A DNA stretch of 64,000 bases, taken from Flavobacteriaceae bacterium. GTDB lineage: Bacteria > Bacteroidota > Bacteroidia > Flavobacteriales > Flavobacteriaceae. Made by a program: the position numbers and the translations under genes. Shown here in pieces: positions 1 to 8,945 of the stretch (position 1 is its first letter; every line of letters begins with the position of its first letter). A model generated the notes under the pieces. It did not search any database, had not been told where the DNA came from, and saw nothing but the letters and a program-made list of their open reading frames with translations. The DNA is taken from positions 1 to 64,000 of the forward strand of contig JABGUL010000036.1 in NCBI GenBank assembly GCA_018646605.1, given 5' to 3'.

Positions 1-252
1 AAAGAGGAAAACTAAATTAAAGACTTGAATCCTTGACTTTTCAGAATATAGCTTTAAATTTTTATTCAAAATATTCTTTTTAATTACATATCAAGGATAT
101 AATATCTTCTTCAATACACTTTACCAAGAATGAAACAAACTACAAATGGCGTAAGTGAGGACTTACCTTTGTTCAGTAAGTTCTGGGATTTGTGATTCTC
201 TTAAATAGGTTGAAGAAACATAAATTATTACCCTTTATATTACCCTAAAAAC
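1..252. other. No gene recognised
   Basis: I see no credible gene here. An AT-rich stretch contains one 6-bp inverted repeat (GTAAGT/ACTTAC, 151-166) and a 21-codon ATG ORF at 130-195 with no promoter or ribosome-site support. Confidence 0.5.
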
Positions 253-285
253 AAAAAAGCACCTACAATATTAGTGTAAGTGCTT
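253..285 (-). terminator. Intrinsic terminator after tRNA-Ala
   Basis: Read on the minus strand, an AAGCAC...GTGCTT stem (257-262 with 280-285, extended by TAC/GTA with one mismatch) is followed by a T-run. It lies about 12 nt downstream of the tRNA 3' end, so it probably ends the tRNA transcript. Confidence 0.7.
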
Positions 286-296
286 GATTTACAAAG

Positions 297-370
297 TGGA
301 GAAGATGGGACTCGAACCCACGACCTCTTGACTGCCAGTCAAGCGCTCTAGCCAGCTGAGCTACATCCCC
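297..370 (-). tRNA. tRNA-Ala (anticodon GGC)
   Basis: A full cloverleaf reads on the minus strand. The D-arm is normal, the anticodon stem-loop is CTTGA-CTGGCAG-TCAAG giving anticodon GGC, and the T-arm has TTCGAGT. The acceptor stem has one G-T pair and one T-T mismatch. The discriminator base is A at 297. No CCA is encoded. It decodes GCC/GCU alanine codons. It stands alone, outside any rRNA operon in this window. Confidence 0.93.
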
Positions 371-605
371 ATTTTAGTTGGATGTAAAACTAAGTAAAAT
401 ATGTTTATCCATTTATAAAAAGAGATTAATTGAATAAGGTTATTGAAGGCATAAATTAAACTATAGCTATAGATTAGATTATTTATAAATTAAATGATTA
501 ACTATAAAACCAATTTAAATGGATACTTCTCATTAAGAACACTTTTTTTGCTGTTCACAAAAATGAGTATCTTCCTTCTTTTAATCAACTTTATTAGGTC
601 ATACA

Positions 606-1643
606 ATGAGACATTCATTGATTTTACGAGGTTTAATTGGTGTAAGTTTTTCTTTTTTATTTAGCTGTACTTCAATCAAGAATACTCCCAAGGTTTCTCA
701 ACCTCCCCCTGAGGGAATGGTTTTAGTTCCTGCAGGAATTTATACTATGGGTGGGCGTTCCTCACAAGCTTATGTAGATGAATTTCCAAAACACGAAGTT
801 TCTATTTCCGCTTTTTATATGGACCAAAACGAGGTAACCAATCAAGAATTTAAATTATTTGTAGAGGCCACAGGCTACAAAACAATTGCCGAACGCGACA
901 TTGATTGGGAAGAAATGAAGAAAACTGTTCCTTTGGGAGTAGCCAAACCGCATGATAGTTTGCTCAAGGCTGGTTCTTTAGTTTTTAAACAAACTAAGGG
1001 TCCTGTCAATTTAGAAGATTATTCCCAATGGTGGCGTTGGACTACAGGAGCCAATTGGCAACATCCAGAGGGTTCAGGAAGTTCATTAGAAAACAGGATG
1101 GAGCATCCGGTGGTTCATATCGCATGGGATGATGCACTGGCGTATGCTACTTGGGCAAATAAGCGATTACCTACAGAGGCAGAATGGGAATGGGCCGCAC
1201 AAGGGGGAAATTCTGGGAATATCTATCCTTGGGGAAACACGAATGTTGAGGCTGCCTTTGATCAGGCCAATTTTTGGCAGGGAGTATTTCCTTACAACAA
1301 TAGAGAATTGGATGGTTACTTTGGGACGGCACCCATCACTTCTTTCCCACCAAATGGGTATGGATTGTTTGACATGGCAGGAAATGTTTGGGAGTGGTGT
1401 CAGGATAAGTATGATTTTAAAGCGTATGAAAAAGCACAAAATAAAGGGGTGGTTCAAAACCCACAAGGACCAAGACAATATAATGATCCGAGGGAACCCT
1501 TATCCCCTAAGCATGTAATGCGAGGAGGCTCTTTTTTGTGCAATGATTCCTATTGTAGTGGCTACAGAGTTTCCAGGAGAATGAGTTCAAGTAGAGATTC
1601 AAGTTTTAACCATACTGGCTTTCGTTGTGTTCAAGATTTGTAA
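606..1643 (+). CDS. Formylglycine-generating enzyme, lipoprotein
   Basis: This is a member of the FGE-sulfatase (SUMF1/EgtB-like) family, which oxidises the active-site cysteine of type I sulfatases to formylglycine. It starts with a lipoprotein signal ending in LFSC at about residue 21, so it is likely anchored in a membrane facing the periplasm. The FGE fold begins at MVLVPAGIYTMGG. Near the C-terminus, RGGSFLCNDSYCSGYR carries both redox cysteines (C312 and C317), which separates true formylglycine enzymes from the many family members that lack them. The family signature FNHTGFRC follows. A likely substrate is the CSASR sulfatase encoded at 11197-12612. The periplasmic location is inferred from the signal only. 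Confidence 0.85.
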   Translation: MRHSLILRGLIGVSFSFLFSCTSIKNTPKVSQPPPEGMVLVPAGIYTMGGRSSQAYVDEFPKHEVSISAFYMDQNEVTNQEFKLFVEATGYKTIAERDIDWEEMKKTVPLGVAKPHDSLLKAGSLVFKQTKGPVNLEDYSQWWRWTTGANWQHPEGSGSSLENRMEHPVVHIAWDDALAYATWANKRLPTEAEWEWAAQGGNSGNIYPWGNTNVEAAFDQANFWQGVFPYNNRELDGYFGTAPITSFPPNGYGLFDMAGNVWEWCQDKYDFKAYEKAQNKGVVQNPQGPRQYNDPREPLSPKHVMRGGSFLCNDSYCSGYRVSRRMSSSRDSSFNHTGFRCVQDL

Positions 1644-1832
1644 AAACTAGAATTCATAAAAAAAGAGCATTTTCTATCTTTTTTTACCCTTTTTTGATCA
1701 TAAAATGAATAATTTAAGCATTTTTTGAACTTTTTTCGCCTTTTTGATTAAGCACGTTTTATAAAAAAAGAGACTGTTTGAAAAGTAAAAAAGGGGTAAA
1801 GTGCTCCCTTTTAAATACTTTTTTAACATTTA

Positions 1833-2864
1833 TTAATTGGAAGGACTAGAAACGTATTCCATTTCAATACTATCAATTAAAGTTACTGTTCCAATTGCTT
1901 CAATCAATGTATCATAATCTACGGGCAATGAGTTTTCTGATGGTAGACTACTCGGAGTCTCAGAAAGCGCATAAATCGTCATAAAATAGGTTGAAGAGTT
2001 ACCGTTTGGATTACAAGGGGATGTATAAGATATTCCTACTCCATCTTTATTGGGTCCCATATACCAATCTCCATCATCAGCACCTCCGTACACAATTTCT
2101 GTTACACTAGGATCTATATCCCAAAGAGTAAGGTAAGAGTTCGTTTCAACCACGGCACTGTTGGTATAGGCATGAATTGATATAGCTAAGGAACCTGTTC
2201 CCTCGGGAACATTAGACCAAGAAATAGGAATTGATTTTTCTGAGCCGTTTACTTTTTCTTCACATTGGTAGTCACTTAATATTTCACCATCAGAGTCGAT
2301 TGCAATACTAGACAAGGTGAATTCTGAATTTTCAGAAACAACACTATATCCCGTATCTCCAGTATCAATTAATGAGTCGTCAGAGGAGTCTACAGTATCA
2401 ACGTCACTATTTGTGCTGCTACTACCTCCTTCTCCTAAACTCACATCAACACAAAAGTTGACATTATTGAAACTTTCTACATTTCCAGTTCCAGTGTCTA
2501 TACTTCCGTTAGTTGGTAAATTTGAAGTTCCTCCATCTTCATCATTATAAACATAGGTGAAGTTACAATTTTCATCCCAGCTATAATTAACATAGTATTT
2601 TGTACCCGACACTTCATATTCAAAAGAAAAGGCATTTTTTCCTGTTTCTGTAATTCCAATGACTACGGCTCCATTAACTCCTTTGAATGTATCTGAAGGA
2701 CGAACCGCATTTTGAATTGCTTGAGGAATTACTTGATCTTCTGGAGCTGTAGAGGTTGGGTCTAACGTTACTTTACCCATCATATAGGGCATATAATACG
2801 GAGCTGTTGTTTTTGCGTGATAACGATAATTACCATTACTATCTTCACGACCAAAAGCTTCCAA
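1833..2864 (-). pseudogene. 5'-truncated YHYH-domain protein with PEBP-like C-terminus
   Basis: The readable frame covers the C-terminal part of a YHYH-domain protein. NYRYHAKTTAPYYMPYMMG matches the end of that domain. A Ser/Asp-rich linker follows, then a region resembling phosphatidylethanolamine-binding (YbhB/YbcL) proteins (FTLSSIAIDSDG...ISWSNVPEGTGSLAISIHAY). No signal peptide or N-terminal half is present: the frame opens with a TTG at 2862-2864, and a TGA stands three codons upstream. Immediately beyond that point the sequence belongs to a glycosidase on the other strand. I read it as a gene fragment without its promoter. It may still be translated from the TTG, but nothing supports that. 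Confidence 0.7.
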
Positions 2865-2867
2865 CCA

Positions 2868-3680
2868 GCTTCAGCGCATGGTGTTGAACACTTATCTACA
2901 GTTGAAAGATTGGAGAAAATTATAGCTGCTGGAGTGGACATGATCGGGGGAGAATCGCTGAGTCTAGAACTTGCCAATAGCATTCATTCTAAAAAAATCA
3001 GTGAGGAAAGAATTGACGAATCTTTAAGAAGAATACTCAAGCAAAAGTTTCTGCTTGGACTCTTTGACAATCCTTATTTAAAAAGCGAATCCCATTTGTC
3101 TCTTGATAATAAAGCCAACATTACCAAAGGAATTGAAGCACAGAAAAAATCCTTAGTCTTATTGAAAAATGAAACCGAATTTTTGCCACTTCCACAAAAA
3201 ACCAAAGTTTACCTTCATGGCTTTGATGAAAGTAAAAATTTAAAAATTGAAGTTTCTACACTGGAAAATGCAGAGGTCATTATCGTTAAATTAAAAACAC
3301 CAAGTGGTGATATTGAGACAGAGTCCATTATGGAGAAACTCTTTGGGGGCGGGCGTTTAAATTATTCAAAAGAAGAATTAGCAGAATTGATACCTCTATT
3401 CAAATCAAAACCTACGGTCGTTGTGGTAAACCTTCAGCGCCCCGCAATTCTTACGGAAATAGAACCTTTTTCAAAAGCAATTATTGCGGATTTTGATGTT
3501 GCAGAGGGAATTATATTGGATTTAATTTTCGGAAAATTTGCTCCTACGGGAACGCTCCCCATTGAATTGCCTTCCTCAATGCAATCCGTTTTAGACCAAA
3601 AAGAAGATCTTCCCTATGACTCAGAAAATCCTTTATTTGAATTTGGACATGGTCTAAAATATACCAAAATTAATGAGTAG
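2868..3680 (+). pseudogene. C-terminal fragment of a family 3 glycoside hydrolase
   Basis: From about 2868 the plus-strand frame matches GH3 beta-glucosidase/xylosidase-type enzymes, starting in the motif GVEHLSTVERLEKIIAAGVD. It then runs through the C-terminal alpha/beta sandwich (PTVVVVNLQRPAIL, APTGTLPIELP, FEFGHGLKY) to a normal stop. The whole N-terminal TIM barrel with its catalytic Asp nucleophile, and any signal peptide, are missing. The frame stays open upstream to an ATG at 2817, but those 17 codons are antisense to the YHYH fragment and low-complexity (MITIITITIF), so they are unlikely to be native. A protein of about 270 residues would lack glycosidase activity. It shares its breakpoint with the YHYH fragment. 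Confidence 0.75.
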
Positions 3681-3712
3681 CTTTAACAAGTTTTGAATCG
3701 TAAAATTAAATT

Positions 3713-4117
3713 ATGAAAAAAAGAAATATACTACTTGTTTTAATGACCTTGTTTTTGGTAACATTAGGTTGCTCTGCTTCTAAAAGTACCACTTCAGAAA
3801 AACCCAAAGCGGTTGAAGAAAAAAGTCAAGCAAATTTAAATGTAAGTTTAATTGATCGCTTGAGAAGATATTCAGGCCTTAGCATCAGGGGAGATGGTGA
3901 AAATGCTCAGATTTTTTTAAGAGGAATTTCCAGTATAAATAATCCTAAAGAGGTATTGTTTATTATCAATGGATCTCAGGTTGGTAATTTTTCAAGAGCA
4001 GCATTTTCTGTAAATCCTCAAGAAATAAAGCGGATTGAAGTGCTGAAGAATCCTTCTGACATTGCCTCTTATGGAATTGTTGGATCTGGCGGTGTTGTTC
4101 TGATCACAACAGAATAA
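3713..4117 (+). CDS. Plug-domain-only lipoprotein (TonB receptor plug fold)
   Basis: This is a 134-residue lipoprotein: the signal ends at LVTLGC (Cys20), followed by a short charged linker. From about residue 45 to the end it matches a TonB-dependent receptor plug domain: LIDRLRRYSGLSIRG, then FLRGISSINNPKEVLFIINGSQVG, then INPQEIKRIEVL-type spacing (NPQEIKRIEVLKNPSDIASYG) and GGVVLITTE. No beta-barrel follows. Such free-standing plugs occur in Bacteroidota, but I know of no established function. It sits 32 nt after the GH3 fragment and 204 nt before the fucose operon. A second plug-only gene is at 24815-25282. Confidence 0.75.
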   Translation: MKKRNILLVLMTLFLVTLGCSASKSTTSEKPKAVEEKSQANLNVSLIDRLRRYSGLSIRGDGENAQIFLRGISSINNPKEVLFIINGSQVGNFSRAAFSVNPQEIKRIEVLKNPSDIASYGIVGSGGVVLITTE

Positions 4118-4151
4118 ATTTATTCCTGGAGCGAAGATAATTAACACGATT

Positions 4152-4171
4152 GTTTAACTTTAGGGTTAAAC
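4152..4171. promoter_or_regulatory. Inverted repeat, possible operator
   Basis: GTTTAAC and GTTAAAC form a perfect 7-bp inverted repeat with a 6-bp spacer, about 130 bp upstream of the proposed fucose-operon -7 box. The size and symmetry suit a dimeric repressor, but no regulator gene is adjacent. Confidence 0.35.
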
Positions 4172-4299
4172 GGAAACGCTGCCCGATTGTTTTATCGCTT
4201 GCTTAGACACAAAATTTATACAGATTGTAACGCATTGCGCTATTTTGAACTTTACAATCAAAATAAGGGTTATGGTAAATCATAAAATAAAGGCATTTT

Positions 4300-4307
4300 T
4301 AAATTTG
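4300..4307 (+). promoter_or_regulatory. -7 box upstream of the fucose operon
   Basis: TAAATTTG matches the Bacteroidota -7 consensus TAnnTTTG and lies 14 nt before the ATG at 4322. No clear -33 TTTG is seen at the expected distance, so the promoter may need an activator or may be weak. Confidence 0.5.
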
Positions 4308-4321
4308 ACCATTAATAAAGG

Positions 4322-5104
4322 ATGACAAAATTTAGTTTACATAATAAAGGCTTGGTTCTTACAGGTGGAGGAAGTGGAATTGGGGAGGCAATTGCACTAA
4401 CTTTTGCAAGGCAAGGAGCAACGGTATATATCTTAGACTTCAACATTGAGGCAGCCGAGGAAACGGTAAAGCAGATAGAGTTGGAAGGTTTTTCTGCAAA
4501 AGCGTATGCTTGTGATATCTCGAAACAAAATGAAGTTAATGAATGTATTGACAAAATAGCAAAATTGAATTCCATAGATATTTTGATAAATAATGCAGGT
4601 ATTGCTCATGTTGGAAACATAGAAGCCGTTGAAGAAGCAGATTTAGATCGCTTGTATGAAGTAAATATTAAAGGGATCTATAATTGTACAAAAGCATGTA
4701 TTCGTTATATGAAATCAAAGGGAGGGGGTAGTATTTTGAATCTTGCCTCGATAGCATCCTCCGTGGGGATTTTTGATCGCTTTGCTTATTCCATGACTAA
4801 GGGAGCTGTTTTAACGATGACGCTTTCGGTCGCCAAAGATTACTTAGCTCATAATATTCGCTGTAACTGTATTTCTCCCGCCCGCGTTCATACACCATTT
4901 GTGGATGGCTTTATTAAAAAAAATTATCCTGGAGAAGAACAAGAAATGTTTGATAAACTTTCCCAAACACAACCCATAGGGCGAATGGGGAAACCCCAAG
5001 AAATTGCTGATTTAGCACTGTTTCTCTCTTCAGATGAAGCTGGATTTATAACGGGATCGGACTATGCAATAGACGGTGGGTTCATAAAATTAAACGGAAA
5101 GTAA
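4322..5104 (+). CDS. SDR dehydrogenase, probably 2-keto-3-deoxy-L-fuconate dehydrogenase
   Basis: This is a classical short-chain dehydrogenase of 260 residues. TGGGSGIG (14-21) binds the cofactor, and Asp39 at the end of beta-2 suggests NAD over NADP. NNAG is at 90-93. The catalytic set is Ser143, Tyr156 and Lys160 (YSMTK). In non-phosphorylative L-fucose pathways an SDR of this kind oxidises 2-keto-3-deoxy-L-fuconate to the 2,4-diketo acid, which the next gene product would cleave. The assignment rests on the neighbours; the sequence alone shows only an NAD-type SDR. It is the first gene of a tightly spaced seven-gene run. Confidence 0.75.
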   Translation: MTKFSLHNKGLVLTGGGSGIGEAIALTFARQGATVYILDFNIEAAEETVKQIELEGFSAKAYACDISKQNEVNECIDKIAKLNSIDILINNAGIAHVGNIEAVEEADLDRLYEVNIKGIYNCTKACIRYMKSKGGGSILNLASIASSVGIFDRFAYSMTKGAVLTMTLSVAKDYLAHNIRCNCISPARVHTPFVDGFIKKNYPGEEQEMFDKLSQTQPIGRMGKPQEIADLALFLSSDEAGFITGSDYAIDGGFIKLNGK

Positions 5105-5126
5105 CTTTATAATTAAATACAGTAAG

Positions 5127-5987
5127 ATGAAATTAATACGTTTTGGTGAGATTGGAAATGAAAAGCCAGGGGTTCAATTGGACAACGGAGATTGGATAGA
5201 TGTTTCTGCTTTTGGACAAGATTATAACGAAGCCTTTTTTGGAGGAGATGGAATAGAACAATTAAAAAAGTGGGTTATTACCAGCGCAAGTCAATGTCCA
5301 GTTGTGGATCCAAAAACACGCCTTGGAGTCCCTTTAGTTCGCCCTTCAAAGATTGTGTGTGTAGGATTAAATTACGCCAAACATGCCGCAGAAAGCGGAA
5401 TGGATATTCCCAAGGAACCCGTATTGTTTTTTAAAGCTACCTCAGCATTAGTAGGCCCAAACGATGCGATTATTATTCCTAAAGGAAGCGTCAAAACAGA
5501 TTGGGAGGTTGAGCTTTCTATCGTGATTGGAAAACAAGCATCCTATGTTACTGAAGCAAATGCTTTGAGTCATGTTGCAGGATATGTTCTTCATAACGAT
5601 GTGAGCGAAAGAGAATTTCAATTAGAGCGATCAGGACAATGGGTAAAAGGGAAAAGCTGTGATACTTTTGCCCCTTTAGGTCCCTTTATAGCAACGCGTG
5701 ATGAAATCAAAGACCCTAATAATTTACACTTATGGTTGAAGTTAAACAACCAAGTAATGCAAGACAGTTCTACTTCTGATTTTATTTTCAACGTTCAAGA
5801 AGTTGTGAGTCATATCAGTCAGTTTATGACACTTCTCCCAGGAGATATTATTTCTACTGGAACTCCCTTTGGGGTGGGACTTGGTTTAACTCCACCAAAA
5901 TATTTAAAGCCAGGAGATATTGTTGAATTAGGTATTGAAGGGTTAGGCACTTCAAGGCAAGAGGTAAAAGCCTATCTAAAAGGATGA
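5127..5987 (+). CDS. FAH-family hydrolase, probably 2,4-diketo-3-deoxy-L-fuconate hydrolase
   Basis: This 286-residue protein belongs to the fumarylacetoacetate hydrolase family. A short N-terminal domain is followed by the catalytic fold: VGLNYAKHAAESG, the metal-binding acidic pair in DWEVELSIVIG, the third ligand in LHNDVSERE, and the C-terminal PGDIISTGTPFGVG. In fucose catabolism this family cleaves 2,4-diketo-3-deoxy-L-fuconate to pyruvate and L-lactate. Ureidoglycolate lyase is a common alternative label for close homologues, but the fucose genes around it favour the first reading. The stop overlaps the start of the next gene by 4 nt (ATGA), indicating co-translation. Confidence 0.78.
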   Translation: MKLIRFGEIGNEKPGVQLDNGDWIDVSAFGQDYNEAFFGGDGIEQLKKWVITSASQCPVVDPKTRLGVPLVRPSKIVCVGLNYAKHAAESGMDIPKEPVLFFKATSALVGPNDAIIIPKGSVKTDWEVELSIVIGKQASYVTEANALSHVAGYVLHNDVSEREFQLERSGQWVKGKSCDTFAPLGPFIATRDEIKDPNNLHLWLKLNNQVMQDSSTSDFIFNVQEVVSHISQFMTLLPGDIISTGTPFGVGLGLTPPKYLKPGDIVELGIEGLGTSRQEVKAYLKG

Positions 5988-6814
5988 AAATTGATGCGCA
6001 CCAACATTTTTGGAATTACATCCCTGAGCGAGATACTTGGATTGATGATTCGATGCGCATTCTTCAAAAAGATTTTTTACCTACAGACTTAAAAGCCTTA
6101 CTTAAATCAAATTCCATTGATGGATGTATCGCGGTTCAAGCAGATCAATCTGAGGAAGAAACAACCTGGTTATTAGACTTAGCTGAGGAAAATGACTTCA
6201 TTAAAGGGGTTGTAGGTTGGGTTGATTTATGTGCTGAGAATGTAGAAGATCGGTTACAGTTTTTTTCTAAAAACCCGCTCTTCAAAGGGGTTCGTCATAT
6301 TGTTCAATCTGAGGAGAAAGATTTTGTTTTAAGAGATGATTTTAAAAATGGGCTCTGTAAACTAGCTCCTCTTGGACTGACTTATGATCTCTTGGTTTAT
6401 CCTTCACAACTTGAAGCAGCAACAGAATTGGTTTTTCAATTTCCCGAGCAACAATTTATTTTAGACCATTTAGCAAAACCAAATATTAAAGGGCAAGAAT
6501 TAGATTCTTGGAAATCCCAAATTGAAATTATTTCTGCTGCCCCAAACATTAGCTGTAAACTTTCGGGGATGGTTACAGAAGCAGATCTGAATCATTGGCA
6601 TGCAAATGATTTTACCCCTTATTTAGAAAGTATTATTGATTATTTTGGTTTAGACAGAGTTCTTTACGGTTCTGACTGGCCCGTATGCCTTTTAGCTGCA
6701 GAATATAAAGAAGTACTTAAACTTGTTCAAGATTTTACAGCAGCTTTTTCAAAAAAAGAGCAAGCCAATATTTTTGGAGGGAATGCATGTCGTATATATA
6801 ATTTAACGGACTAA
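5984..6814 (+). CDS. Amidohydrolase-family lactonase, probably L-fuconolactonase
   Basis: This is a TIM-barrel hydrolase of the amidohydrolase-2 family, 276 residues. It opens with MKIDAHQHFWNY, the typical metal-site start of sugar lactonases. DHLAKPNI in the middle and YGSDWPVCLL near the end carry further active-site His and Asp residues. In context it would hydrolyse L-fucono-1,5-lactone, or the 1,4-lactone, to L-fuconate. It has no signal peptide, so it is cytoplasmic. The start overlaps the preceding stop by 4 nt, and the next gene begins 9 nt after its stop. Confidence 0.8.
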   Translation: MKIDAHQHFWNYIPERDTWIDDSMRILQKDFLPTDLKALLKSNSIDGCIAVQADQSEEETTWLLDLAEENDFIKGVVGWVDLCAENVEDRLQFFSKNPLFKGVRHIVQSEEKDFVLRDDFKNGLCKLAPLGLTYDLLVYPSQLEAATELVFQFPEQQFILDHLAKPNIKGQELDSWKSQIEIISAAPNISCKLSGMVTEADLNHWHANDFTPYLESIIDYFGLDRVLYGSDWPVCLLAAEYKEVLKLVQDFTAAFSKKEQANIFGGNACRIYNLTD

Positions 6815-6823
6815 AAGGGAAAA

Positions 6824-7603
6824 ATGGATTTAGAGTTAAAAGGAAAAATAATAATTGTCACTGGTGGTTCTAAAGGGATTGGATATGGAATCTGTGAACG
6901 CTTAGTTCAAGAAGGGGCAATACCTGTTATTGTTGGAAGAAATAAAAAAACAATACTGGAAGCCGTTGAACAGCTCAGTAAAAAAGGAGCATCTGTTGGA
7001 TTTGCATTAGCAGAGCTTACAGATCCAAAGCAGTGTCAAGAAGCTGTTGATACAGTTAGGAGGCAATACGGCAAAATAGATGGTTTGGTAAATAACGCAG
7101 GGGTAAACGATAGTATCGGTTTAGAATCTGGAAACCACAAAGCATTTATGGATTCTATTCAAAAAAATCTAACTCATTATTATTTGATGGCACACCATGC
7201 TTTGCCTGCATTAAAAATTGCCAAGGGGTCCATTGTTAATATAGGGTCAAAGACTTCCTTTACAGGACAGGGAGGTACCTCAGGCTATGCTGCAGCCAAC
7301 GGAGGTAGAAATGCTTTAACGCGTGAATGGGCGGTTGAATTATTACCGTATTCCATCCGCGTCAATGCTGTAATTGTTGCAGAATGCTACACTCCACTTT
7401 ACAAAAAATGGATTCAAACATTTTCAAATCCTGAGAAAAAACTAAAAGAAATTACTCAAAATATTCCCTTAGGGAATCGCATGACTACAGCCCAAGAAAT
7501 TGGAGATACAGTTGCTTTTTTACTTTCTGAACGCTCAAGTCATACTACAGGACAATTGATTTTTGTGGATGGAGGCTACTCACATTTAGACCGATCTTTA
7601 TAA
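6824..7603 (+). CDS. SDR protein, L-fucose dehydrogenase type, catalytic Lys replaced by Asn
   Basis: This 259-residue SDR has TGGSKGIG (13-20), NNAG (90-93), a serine at 142 in NIGSK and Tyr155. It resembles the dehydrogenases that oxidise L-fucose to L-fuconolactone at the start of the pathway. The usual YxxxK reads Y155-A-A-A-N159: codon 159 (7298-7300) is AAC where Lys AAA/AAG is expected. That Lys normally lowers the pKa of the Tyr and binds the nicotinamide ribose. The rest of the protein looks intact, so either activity is reduced, chemistry differs, or a base is wrong. Cofactor loop GRNKK suggests NADP. Confidence 0.72.
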   Translation: MDLELKGKIIIVTGGSKGIGYGICERLVQEGAIPVIVGRNKKTILEAVEQLSKKGASVGFALAELTDPKQCQEAVDTVRRQYGKIDGLVNNAGVNDSIGLESGNHKAFMDSIQKNLTHYYLMAHHALPALKIAKGSIVNIGSKTSFTGQGGTSGYAAANGGRNALTREWAVELLPYSIRVNAVIVAECYTPLYKKWIQTFSNPEKKLKEITQNIPLGNRMTTAQEIGDTVAFLLSERSSHTTGQLIFVDGGYSHLDRSL

Positions 7604-7612
7604 ATTTTGCTC

Positions 7613-8935
7613 ATGAAAAACGTTTCCAAACCGGCCATTGTTTCAAAAGAAGTATTCCTTCCCTTTCTTTTGATTACAACATTATTTGCGCTTTGGGGCT
7701 TTGCAAATGACATTACCAACCCAATGGTTTCTGCATTCAAAAAGATTTTAGAATTGAATAATACGCAAGCCTCTTGGGTACAAGCAGCTTTTTATGGAGG
7801 ATACTTTACAATGGCTTTACCTGCAGCCTATGTTGTAAAGCGGTATTCATACAAAACAGGAATATTAGTAGGACTTTTTATGTATGCCTTTGGTGCGCTT
7901 TTATTTTATCCAGCTGCTGCTATGGAAAATTATACTTTCTTTTTATTGGCACTCTATATTTTGACCTTTGGCTTGGCTTTTTTAGAAACCACTGCCAATC
8001 CTTTTATCCTCTCTATGGGGGATGAGGCTACTGCAACACAGCGGTTGAATTTGGCTCAAGCATTTAATCCTATGGGAGCGCTGATGGGACTTTTTGTCGC
8101 ACAGAGTTTTATCTTGGGGGCATTACAATCGGATGATTTGGATGCACAGGGTAATGGTATTTATGAATCCCTTTCTGATTCTGCCAAGGCTGTTGTCAAA
8201 ACTGCGGACCTCGAGGTGATACGAAATCCCTATGTCGCTTTGGGGATTTTTGTTTTGCTGATGATGCTTGTGATTTCTTTCGTAAAAATGCCAAACACAA
8301 CGCAACAAGAATCAAGTACAAGCCTTTGGAATTCTATTAAAAGAATTTCGCGAAACGAGCGCTTTGTCGGGGGAGTAATAGCTCAACTTTTTTATGTAGG
8401 TGCACAGATTATGTGTTGGACTTATATTTATCAATATGCTGAGAACTTGGGTATTGAAAATCAAAAAGCAGTGAATTATGCGTATAGCGCACTAGTTATA
8501 TTTCTTTTAGGACGTTTTTTATGCGCCTACTTGCTTAAGTATATGAATTCTGGTAGATTATTGATGAGCTTATCATTTATGGCAATTGTCTGTTGTCTAG
8601 GGACAATTTTTATTGAAGGGATGGGCGGTTTGTATGCGCTTGTTGCGATTTCTTTTTGCATGTCATTGATGTTTCCCACCATTTACGGGATTGCTTTAAC
8701 AGGTCTTGGAGAAGACGCAAAACCAGCATCTGCCTTTTTAGTCATGGCGATTGTTGGCGGAGCTTTTATGCCAGTTTTACAGGGGCAAATTTTAGATTTT
8801 GGTGGAAGTGGCTATAACGATATTGAAATATTAGGAGTCCCTGAAGTCAACTTTTCATTTTCCTTACCCTTACTCTGTTTTATTGTTGTCGCTGCCTACG
8901 GATACCGAACCTTAAAGGTTTATAAAATTGGATAA
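7613..8935 (+). CDS. fucP: L-fucose:H+ symporter, FucP family
   Basis: This is a major facilitator superfamily transporter of 440 residues with about 12 membrane segments. It resembles FucP in its N-terminal FALWGFANDITNPMV, in LEITANPF-like LETTANPFI and in LNLAQAFNPMGALMG. It would import L-fucose with protons across the inner membrane. I start it at the ATG at 7613, 9 nt after the preceding stop; an upstream TTG at 7607 adds two residues but is less likely. Its place between the two dehydrogenase/lactonase genes and the mutarotase gene gives the operon its sugar. Related symporters also carry galactose or glucose, so the substrate rests partly on context. Confidence 0.85.
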   Translation: MKNVSKPAIVSKEVFLPFLLITTLFALWGFANDITNPMVSAFKKILELNNTQASWVQAAFYGGYFTMALPAAYVVKRYSYKTGILVGLFMYAFGALLFYPAAAMENYTFFLLALYILTFGLAFLETTANPFILSMGDEATATQRLNLAQAFNPMGALMGLFVAQSFILGALQSDDLDAQGNGIYESLSDSAKAVVKTADLEVIRNPYVALGIFVLLMMLVISFVKMPNTTQQESSTSLWNSIKRISRNERFVGGVIAQLFYVGAQIMCWTYIYQYAENLGIENQKAVNYAYSALVIFLLGRFLCAYLLKYMNSGRLLMSLSFMAIVCCLGTIFIEGMGGLYALVAISFCMSLMFPTIYGIALTGLGEDAKPASAFLVMAIVGGAFMPVLQGQILDFGGSGYNDIEILGVPEVNFSFSLPLLCFIVVAAYGYRTLKVYKIG

Positions 8936-8945
8936 AAGAAGGGTT

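Noticed and set aside
130-195. 21-codon ATG ORF near the left edge (MKQTTNGVSEDLPLFSKFWDL in part)
   Set aside because: No promoter, ribosome site or neighbour supports it, and random ORFs of this size are common in AT-rich DNA.
1644-1832. T-rich stretch after the formylglycine enzyme gene as a terminator
   Set aside because: I could not find a stable stem in it; only T-runs and A-runs.
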